From Letharia columbiana (taxonomy: Eukaryota > Ascomycota > Lecanoromycetes > Lecanorales > Parmeliaceae), in NCBI RefSeq assembly GCF_014066305.1, contig NW_023501150.1, forward strand, positions 1 through 64,000: 64,000 bases of DNA. The letters are read 5' to 3'. Positions within the stretch are counted from its first letter, which is position 1. The number at the start of each line of letters is the position of its first letter. A model generated the notes under the pieces. That model made no database searches, had not been told where the DNA came from, and saw only the letters and a program-made list of their open reading frames with translations. Shown here in pieces: positions 55,952 to 64,000 of the stretch. Both the position numbers and the translations under genes were made by a program.

Positions 55952-58440
55952 TTGCATAGATTTAGATCCGACATCATGGTAACTGTATCATCTCCGGATC
56001 TTCTGCTTTTAAACGTTGACATAAACTGAGGTGCACGACTATGTATATATATATATTGGATTCCCTACAACCGCCATTCATCTTGCATTCACGTTTCCTC
56101 AATGTCTTCCGAGCTCCGTCACCACCGACGAAATGTTTTAGGCGCTGCCGAATAGGATTCCGCATTAAACCTCCCAGAGACTCGAGAGATCGACCCGACG
56201 ATGCATATGAGAAAAGATTGGCTTGCAAGATCACACTTTGCCTCCTTCCCTTTTTCCGCTCCCGCAACAGATCCTGTCCACTCGCAGAGGCCATCCTCCC
56301 CTGAGCATAGTCGTGTACGCCTTTGCCGTCAAGAACTGCGGCGCGAAAAACACCCATCGTCTCTTCACGTACCTATCAACTCGGGCTCGGACCCCGCTAC
56401 CGGAGACCTTCCCGGTCGAGCGTTTTTGCGCCAACGACCGTTCGTTGGGATTTCGGCCATGACATTGTCTCTTGCATCGCTCTTTCTCTTTTCTTGTTTG
56501 AATCAGATTCCGATGGTAGAGCGCATCGCTGGCCGGCGGATGTAGGACCTAGGCTGCGGATCACCACGCGCATTTTGCTGCTTCGGTCAAATCTCCAGAC
56601 TCCCCCATTGACTACGGTCGATGGGTCATCAAAGGCAGTGAAGCCTGGCATGGCGTGCATCACGCAGGGAATGTTGGGGAGATCGAGCATGCGTTTGCAT
56701 CCAGTTGGGGCAAAAAACCGACCCGCCGGATTTGATATTGACTTTCCTTCCCTCGCTTCGCATATCTCGTTCGCGTCTGCGTACTAAAACTTGTGTGTGC
56801 AGGGTCCGTTGAGCATCACCGCACGTGATAGATCGAGACTCGGAATGGGGATGTGAAGGGGTCGTGTGGCACGACAACAATGATATGGATGTATAATCAT
56901 TCGTCGACTCGACGCTCGCGATACCCCGGACGCCTTCACCTGAGTACTGACGATGAACTCTCGCCAGTCGCTAGCTCTAGACTCCGCGTACCCCGGGGTC
57001 GTCGCCGTTCCCTAGCTCCGTACTGGGTTTCTTGGCTGATTGCATCGGATTGGATGTTGAGGTTGTGGCTATCGGTGGATGGAAGGACTGAGCATCATTT
57101 CCACTAGTCTCCTTCGTGAGCTTGAAAGCATCGACCAGCATTCGATGTATGGTTCGCTTGGTCTATGGGGAAGAGTACAGAGTTGCTGGATTGCTTTGTA
57201 ATCGCCTTGCCGTCCTACAATTCCCGGCGCCCATGAGGTAGCATTATGATCTAGGCGAGGTGGATGTGATGCTACTTTCCAAGAATGCTTTGAGTGATAA
57301 TATTTGACGCTATGTGTTCATTGGAGAAGGCTCGTCAACTAGGGTAGGAGACGACGAAGTAAGAGGTGCTACGACAAAGCGAGGATCGGGATAGATTGAA
57401 GTATGTCTATCTCGTCGATTTGAACCTCGAGCTGTTCGCTATCAGTAGCGCGGGAGAGTCAACGACTGCTTGTCTTCAGATTCGAAGCGACAGGCCTGGA
57501 CGGCGTGTCCTCCTAGACACTTAGGACTGAAAGATACCGCAAGACAGACAAGAAACCTTTCATGCCCAGGAGAGATGGCAGCGCCGCCGACAGCCACATG
57601 TTCGACATTAGAGTCAGACTTGCAGATGCGGATATGCCTTTGAGGTCTTTGAACTTGTCAGCATGTCGGAGTTTTGACAGGCATGACCATTGTCATCATA
57701 CTAGGCTAGAATTTTTCGCTGGTGGCCTCTTTTGGTAGAAGTTGCGATGCTTCAGATTTTCGAGCGCCGTGCGAGATCCGTGCCCTTCGGAGTTCATGAT
57801 CTCGGGTGCGGAACAGGGGGAAATTCTAGGAGCCGGGAAAACAACGCGTATGCCTGTTGTTGAAAGAGTACTAAAACGGTATGCTTTTGTCATCGTCCAA
57901 TATGTTCGTGTTCAAATACGATATGAGGGCTGTGTGTTTCTCAACGGGAGCAATTGGAGGTATGGAGTTTACAGTAATCTTTCGGGTTGGTCCGATCCGA
58001 TGCATTTAGACGATAGTGGCGACTATCAGGACTAGATGTGGAAAGATACAACTTGGCACGTTCATCGCTACTGTCTCCCCTCTGCGGTGCTCTCGTTCTT
58101 GGTTTACTGATGGATCATCATTCATGAATCTACGTTCCTCGTTAAAGGATTTCCTCGAATGTCAAAGATCTATATTGTTACGAGCTTCTCTTTCCATGAC
58201 CGATCCTCACTCAAGCTGATACTTCGATTAGCCGTTTCAGAACACAGGATGACGTCCCATGGCGGCGCAGCGGGAACATCTCGCAGCCTCACAGCCCCTA
58301 AATGGAATCGCAATACTCAACAAAGGATGCCGCACTGTATCCAGCTGCGGATCCTGCAAATCCCAATGCGCTGCGTACCCTCCCCCAAAAGCAGGGCACT
58401 CCCCATCATTTTCTACAGATCATCATATCAGCGGTCGAAA
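55952..58440. other. Gene-poor stretch (about 2.5 kb)
   Basis: Open frames occur near 56200-56790 and 57742-58035, but they show no domain, splice structure or start context I can defend. An AT dinucleotide run at about 56043-56056 is the only simple repeat noted. Confidence 0.4.
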
Positions 58441-58445
58441 GCTCA

Positions 58446-59378
58446 TGATGACTTCACAAGCAACGTGCTATTACCCCCACAAGAGCATAGCAACCGGCTT
58501 CGAGCTCTGCAACTCCACCCTTGCGGGCCCCAATAGCGCGGGCAGCGTTTGCTGCACTGCTGGTGACATTTGCACCACCGGCGGTTACTGCTTGAACAAT
58601 CAGTACTATCCGTATCGAGGCGCTTGTACAGACAAGTCGTGGAATTCGGGTAATTGTGCCAGTGCATCATGCGCCTGGATGGTGAGTCACTTTCATCCGT
58701 TCTGTAAATCTCGGGCGGCATCGAACAGGAACTGGTGATGGCATGGCAATAATGTTCGGTCAAGCTGATCGCTGTTTCCCTTATCCTAGCGGTCCCCTTC
58801 AGATCGGTCGCGGCAGTCCCCTGTGGCGATTCTGGTAATTACAACGGCGAGTTCTGCTGCTCGCTGGAGCAGACCACCAGCTGCTGCAACGCGACCTTCG
58901 GCAACGTTTTCGGAAGGCCGTATGCGCCCGTCACCTTGGCGGCGTCGTAACGGTCAACGGCACCAACAGCACGAGTACCACTGCAGTCACCACGGTGACT
59001 GCGAAACCCGCCGGACATTCGAACTCTGACGCGACCAAGGTTGGGGTGGGAGTTGGGGTTCCGCTGGGTCTGTTGCTCCTGCTGAATCTGGTTTTTGTGG
59101 CGTGGACTGAGCGGAGGCGGAGGAGAGATCTGGAGAGAGTGACAAGGGAGACGGGTTGGTCTGGTGAGCAGTGGGGTCATGAGAAATCGCACGTGGGCTC
59201 GCAGGCATATGGTAGGAAAGGTTTACGGCATGAGGCTGGAGCGGGAAAGGAACGATGGTGGAGCTGGGCGATGGTGAAGTCTATGAGGCGGGAGGAATGT
59301 TCTGATGAGACCGACCGATGGTCTGTATATAGTCGGCCGTGTGGGAATGGCTTGGCGTTATGCAATCTCTTCATGTGA
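58446..59378 (+). CDS. Cys-rich single-pass surface protein, gene model unresolved (possible frame break)
   Basis: The first block (about 58446-58680) encodes ATCYYPHKSIATGFELCNST, GSVCCTAGDICTTGGYC and YYPYRGACTDKSWNSGNC, the Cys-rich ectodomain common to fungal membrane proteins with a Mid2-like architecture. After an intron (GTGAGT at 58682, or GTAATT near 58650, to CCTAG near 58789) comes VPCGDSGNYNGEFCCSLEQTTSCCN, then GNVFGRPYAPVTLAAS and a TAA near 58950. One base over, the frame continues with VTVNGTNSTSTTAVTTVTAK, a transmembrane helix VGVPLGLLLLLNLVFVAW and a basic cytoplasmic tail ending at 59378. The two frames must be joined by a 1-base change or a missed splice. No signal peptide is evident. 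It is probably a cell-surface protein; its function is unknown. Confidence 0.5.
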
Positions 59379-60122
59379 TTCTTTTTCCATAGCATCGCAC
59401 TTCTGACAATCGGACGTAAGTACAACCGCAATATGTGAAAAACTCGCAAGAACGGGTTCACTGGCTCTTTTGTGTTCGCAGAACCGCAGCTGGTCATACA
59501 ATACCATCTCGTTCTTCTGTCAACAGCCATCTGTTCCTCCAAGTCTCACCTCACCTTGGCTCAAGTGAGAACATGAGACACCGTATGGTACAGGACTGTC
59601 AGAACCCGAATAAAAAACATCTTCCAAGGAGGCTGACATGTCAAGGGTTAAGAGAAGGAGGCAGTTCCATTTTCGAATGTCGCATATATCCCAAAGGTCG
59701 AGCTGCACAGAGCATAGGCTACCACGACATCATGCGCGCCTTTGCCTAAGAATGCCTTGTGTCATGCCAAAGGAAATTGCTAGCGCAAGGCTGTGGTAAA
59801 AGGCTGTCCGCTTAGCCAGTAGGATTGCAGCGCGCGATGGCGCATAGAGTATACGCTCGAGCCATCAATTCGTCGATTGGGGAGACTAAAGCGATTCGTG
59901 AAGAGTGGCTGATGCTTCGGGTACGTCATGTCTTAGTGTATGGACATGGCTCTGAGTATTTGTCTCTGTCCTCCGTCGCGAGATGAATCCTACGGCAGCA
60001 TGAAACCGCCTCGGCAAAAGAAGTCCCCTTTCATGCCCTTACTCTTCTGTTTGATCAAGGCACGCACGGGTAGTCGTTGACTCGTGTTGTCTTTTTCCAA
60101 GTCCTGGGATTCGACGTTCATC
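59379..60122. other. Intergenic stretch without a supported gene
   Basis: Only short frames are seen. It contains the promoter of the gene at 60123. Confidence 0.4.
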
Positions 60123-60952
60123 ATGTGCTTTTACGATCAGTACCAGTTCGAGTGCGGAGATTTCAAGTTCGGCCATTTCAGACGTCGTTGCAGTCGCGTT
60201 TGTCCGCGTGGAAGATCTTGCGGCTTGAAAACAGCCTACGAGGTCTTTCAACTGCAGAAGAAGTGTAGTCTCTGCGACAAGATAACGACAAATCGCCACG
60301 GGCAACAGCAGGAATGGGATCGCATAGAATGTTTAGAAAGCAAGGAGCAGGCTGATAACAAAGGGGTACAACGATCGATCGACATCATCAATCAGCTGCA
60401 GCAAGAAATCCTTAAACTTGAAATGGAGAGGCGTGGATGGCAGATCACGACACCTGACGATGATTTTGGTAATACTGGAAGTGCCAGTCTTGGGCCCACA
60501 GCTGAGAGCGCGGACCTGGTCGCCACCAGTACCGCAAGCATCGTCACCAAATCCAGTCCTTCGCCGCCATCGGACAAGCCAGAAGACAAAATTGAAGGGG
60601 ACCCTTCTCTGCCGAGAGCGTCGCCGTCTGCGACAAGAGCGAGTGATGCCTTACAGCTCGCAGAATGGAAATCCTGCCCACTCAGTCTCCTTCGGGAAAG
60701 CAACTCGAAAGAGAATTGTACACGAAGAAGTACCCTGGCGAGATCGCACAGCAGCTCCGCAATCGACTCATGGATGAGCGTGGGGCCTCCCAAAATGCAG
60801 CTTTCATCAAATACAACTGCAACCACACAGGCGTCGAGAAGCTTCCCGCGGTTTCAGCTTCAAGTTTTGATTATGAGATAGCATTTCCTCGACACAATTT
60901 CCCTCATGAAGCTAGACGTGATCAAGAGCCGTATGGACAGCATTTGCGCTGA
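60123..60952 (+). CDS. MCFYDQY-type conserved fungal protein
   Basis: The ATG at 60123 opens MCFYDQYQFECGDFKFGHFR, followed by RCSRVCPRGRSCGLKTAYEVFQLQKKCSLCDKI. This Cys pattern (C..C.....C..K..C..C) starts a widespread but uncharacterised family of filamentous ascomycetes and may bind a metal. A coiled stretch (EWDRIECLESKEQADNKG ... INQLQQEILKLEMERRG) and a Ser/Pro-rich part follow. In the first frame a stop comes at 60879-60881, but from about 60665 another frame reads far better (KKYPGEIAQQLRNRLMDERG, AAFIKYNCNHTGVEKLP, YEIAFPRHNFPHEARRD) and ends at 60952. An unseen intron or a frame shift between about 60500 and 60690 is therefore likely. The role is unknown; no membrane helix. Confidence 0.65.
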
Positions 60953-63360
60953 AGCGCCAACTGGATCAATAATGGATGATTTGGCGTCCGTTCATACAAG
61001 GACCCCCAGACCATGGTTGGCAATACGCCGAATGTCGCAAGATCTCGGTACCAGCGTACTGCACACCATACTGAGCATGCTGTCGGATGCCCTGATGTGC
61101 ACGAGCAACATCTCACACGCTAAACCAAGCGAATTTGCACTGACCGCCGGCGAACGGAAGCTTCTAGAGGGACCATTCTATGACTGCATCTATGCGAGAA
61201 AGCTCGTCATGGTCTTCCTCCGAGATAATGTCCGAGCCTTTATTGATGGATCCAGATTTCGGGACGCTCAAGCTGCGCTCATAAACAAGCCTCAGGAATT
61301 GACTTTACTTACCGGCAAGGGTGTCGATTGTATCGAAAGAAAGGCAATATCGGCAGAGGAAAGAAGCTCAACAGGTCCTTTGGCCGCTCGCTTAGTCGGG
61401 GCATTTACTTTTTTCTCGCTTGATACTTTCGGTGAGCTTGTGAGGATGATAGCTTACAGAACCCGCTAATATTGGGCAAGAGAGTTTGTCAACGATCACC
61501 CTGTGCCATCTGTATAGAATACTACAGTGGGTTCTTCGCCAGAGTCGATGGCAGTCAATTTCAGCAGCTGTTCCTTCTTTGAGAGAGTGCCAAGGCTCGA
61601 AAGACCAATCTAGCATCGATGAATGGATTTCAAGACCCTTCCCCGGGTTCTGGACTTGCAAAAGCGGCTTCCTTCTTTGGCGATCTCCATGTTATGGTAC
61701 CAAAGCTCAGACCGATGTCAGGGCTTTCTGCCTGTCGTCTATCGATGACACTGTTCTCGGCAATCTCACCAGAGTCTATTGGCATGCCCTCTGCAGACCA
61801 TCTCTCCTGCCTCGACAGTGCCAAGCGAGAATTCTGCCCAAAATCCGTCTAGGTCGTACTGAATGCCGGAAATGCCACGATGCCACTCTGAGAGTGTCCA
61901 ACCTGAAAGGCAATCATAAAAGGCTGCTGAGGCTTCTGATTGACCAATCATACGTAACAGGAAGCTCGAATCGAAATCTGGTCTTACGGAATCTTGAGAC
62001 TCTCAAATCAACAAAAGTACAATGTTGGAACTCGAGAGCTGAAAGATTTACCAGCCTTGACGAGCCCCACGACGAAAACCGGACTAGGCATCATGACTCC
62101 AACGATATTGTGGGAGACAAGCCACACAAACTGAACCAAGGATGCACGAGAGCTTTGGATAGCGCCAATCAAATTCAGCCCAGCATCACTTCCGGCGTCA
62201 ACAGTGATACGCCTAACCTTTTATTCCCTCCGGTGACGGTGTTCAGCACGATGAAGGCCACGCTCCTGAAAAGCCTCCGAGTTGTGGGTCTGAGTGAGCC
62301 ATTACTAGAGAGAGGCAAATGTCGCGTGCGATGCAAATGCGTAAGCAATCCTTGGTAGTCCAAACTGAATAATTTTTGTACTGATCAAGTCCAACAGCGT
62401 TGCGGCCGTCGCATGTTTGACGACTTTATTGAGCGACAGCCTGGCGCTGCTAGAGACCTTGAGAAGCGGTTAAATAAGAGCGCTGCAACCGGCTCTGGAC
62501 CTAGCCAAGATCAAAGATCGGCCACAAACTCCCGAGCAAAAAGTCCACCAACCACTGTCAGTGCCCAAAGCCCGCGTTCGTGTGATAACGATATATCATT
62601 GGAGACTCCATCTCGATCCTATGAGCCATGTTTACGGGGCAGAGCCGACGATTCAATATCCATAGATTGCGATCCGGAACGCCACTGGCTGCTAGTCTGT
62701 GCGAGATCAAAGGAGCGGCCCACGAGTCTTACGCAACTAGACCTCTGTTGCACCTCATCTGACAAGGAGCTCTTCCAGGATCTCAAGCAGACTTATGTGA
62801 GACTGAAAAGCAAATGGGCCCGGGTATTCTCATTCAAAAAGGTCCAGAGTATCCGTTTCGTTCAGGTAAGCCAATAAAAACACGCCTACAGAGGTCTCGC
62901 TTATGTAAAGGGTCAGTTTGAACTGCACATCAAAGATCTCGTAGACATCCGTAAGGTACCCGATATGCCCCCGGAAACGAGAAAACATGAATACCTCTAC
63001 CAACCTTGCGACCTGGTCCCTCCCGTAGGCGAAAAGCTGATGGCGCATCTCTTCCACCACCCCGAGGATGCGAATGAGAGGTCGATAACATGTCTCCGAG
63101 CGCCGAAAAAGCGCAAAGCCAAGCTCTCAGTTTGTCCACAGCAAGGCACCAGCGTGGGATGGGGAATCCATCTCGTCGAAGGCTGGGTCGTCGCAAGAGT
63201 CTGGCTTCTCATCCTCATCTTGTTCATCTTCGGGAGCCTTGCTTTTGGCATATGCTGGGCTGCACTGCAACACGATGTTCAAACAGCTTTTGCCGTCTCG
63301 GCGTATATTGTGTCTCTCGGTGGCCTTGTCGCTGGGACTATGCAGGCTTTTATGGCATGA
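60906..63360 (+). CDS. Large fungal membrane protein with CxC module and two C-terminal helices (765 aa)
   Basis: Four exons (60906-61431, 61481-62340, 62398-62865, 62917-63360) with introns of 49, 57 and 51 nt sum to exactly 766 codons. The N-terminal 450 residues are variable and unrecognised. The conserved part starts at LLERGKCRVRCKCRCGRRMFDDF (Cys-rich, across intron 2), then ERQPGAARDLEKRL, LTQLDLCCTSSDKELFQDLKQTY, VQSIRFVQFELHIKDLVDIRKVPDMPPE, YLYQPCDLVPPVGEKLMAHLFHHPE, CLRAPKKRK, GWGIHLVEGW and two helices (VWLLILILFIFGSLAFGICW; FAVSAYIVSLGGLVAGTMQAF). This C-terminal module is common in filamentous ascomycetes, with no known function (from memory). The chosen start overlaps the end of the upstream gene's better frame by about 47 nt, so upstream exons, or a different start, are possible. 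Confidence 0.7.
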
Positions 63361-64000
63361 GGCTAGCGACGGTGTACTGGTGCAATAGCGCAGTCAGGCC
63401 GTGGGGATATGCCAGGACATACAGCTCTTCAAATTCGACCGAGATGTTGATGTCTTCGTCATCGATCGGGATTCATAATATTGTAGTGGATTCACGCCTG
63501 CGGATGCTAGGTAGTTCCGAAAGCGTAAAATTTGAGTTGAGTGTCCAAGGAAAAGGAAGGGTATTTCGCTAAGCGATGTAAGATGGGAGAACTTTAGAAA
63601 ATCATTTGGCCAATCAGCTGTCTGTTTGCCTTAAAACATGCTGTTTCATCTTAGGCTGTTAAGAACACCGGCATCGCTGACTTGGGCTATGGAAGTTTTA
63701 GAGTGTCTAAGTACACGTGTCTGATGTTAGTCATGGTGTGGTGTTTTCAGAAAGGTACGGCTGTGTAGCCCTTGCGGACGATGACACAAACACGACTCAG
63801 AATTAAACAAGTCACATCATGTTGGCAACTTTGATGGAGTACGCCATTGTCTGTTGCATTAAGAGGTGTACGTGAGCTGCAGGTATGGAACAACAGATGT
63901 TGGAAAAGGCGGTTGGCGTGGGAACCTGGAGGACGGGCGGTGTGGATATAATTGGTGTCATCGCACACTGAACGAGAACAAGACTCCTTGTGCATCGCAA
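63361..64000. other. Trailing stretch without a supported gene
   Basis: Short frames on both strands, including one running off the right edge on the minus strand (63812-64000), lack recognisable content. The window may cut a gene here. Confidence 0.35.

Noticed and set aside
57742..58035. GAGKTT in a 97-codon frame, P-loop-like
   Set aside because: The hydrophobic strand and the rest of an ATPase fold are missing; likely chance.
1..64000. A secondary-metabolite gene cluster built around the MFS, NCS1 and cyclase genes
   Set aside because: No polyketide synthase, peptide synthetase, terpene cyclase or P450 is visible, and the transporters are not adjacent to related enzymes.

Overview
The window is nuclear DNA from a filamentous ascomycete (Pezizomycotina; Dothideomycetes or a near relative is my inference). 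The genes carry many 48-60 nt GT-AG introns. The families are typical of these fungi: PTH11-like rhodopsin-domain receptors, PigL_N/ankyrin proteins, 2EXR/F-box-like proteins, the MCFYDQY small-protein family, SEY1 and eIF2D/Tma64. One AT-rich island almost lacks CA and TG dinucleotides, the signature of repeat-induced point mutation (RIP). Genes lie on both strands and there are no operons. I saw no confident rRNA, tRNA or CRISPR.

Layout. 0-20.8 kb: a decayed rhodopsin-like gene, an intact NCS1 nucleobase transporter, a cyclase/kynurenine-formamidase-like enzyme, a PTH11-like receptor ending next to a microsatellite-rich zone (GAA x37), a 71-aa glycine-rich protein, a large frame-broken ankyrin gene with near-identical 99-nt repeats, and an MFS transporter. 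20.8-32.7 kb: gene-poor, with a 2EXR-type gene, a fragment of a paralogue and one single-pass membrane protein. 32.7-44.2 kb: a small glycine-rich protein, a secreted protein with three tandem domains, the mitochondrial supercomplex factor Rcf2, a RIP-like island of about 1.4 kb with a 13-bp direct repeat at its edges, and the translation factor eIF2D/Tma64. 45.3-47.2 kb: two adjoining relics, a cysteine-rich repeat precursor with Kex2-like KR sites and a truncated ankyrin gene. 48.2-56 kb: a conserved block with an Mx-like dynamin GTPase divergent from SEY1, then a thioesterase-like membrane protein. 58.4-63.4 kb: a Cys-rich membrane protein with a frame break, an MCFYDQY-type gene and a 765-aa four-exon membrane protein.

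Housekeeping genes (Rcf2, eIF2D, SEY1, dynamin) alternate with accessory, receptor-like or secreted genes, many of them broken. The genes do not form one pathway. The accessory parts look like a site of gene turnover. The most unusual content is the KR-punctuated Cys-rich repeat relic, the ankyrin gene whose frame always shifts in the same direction, and the RIP island.
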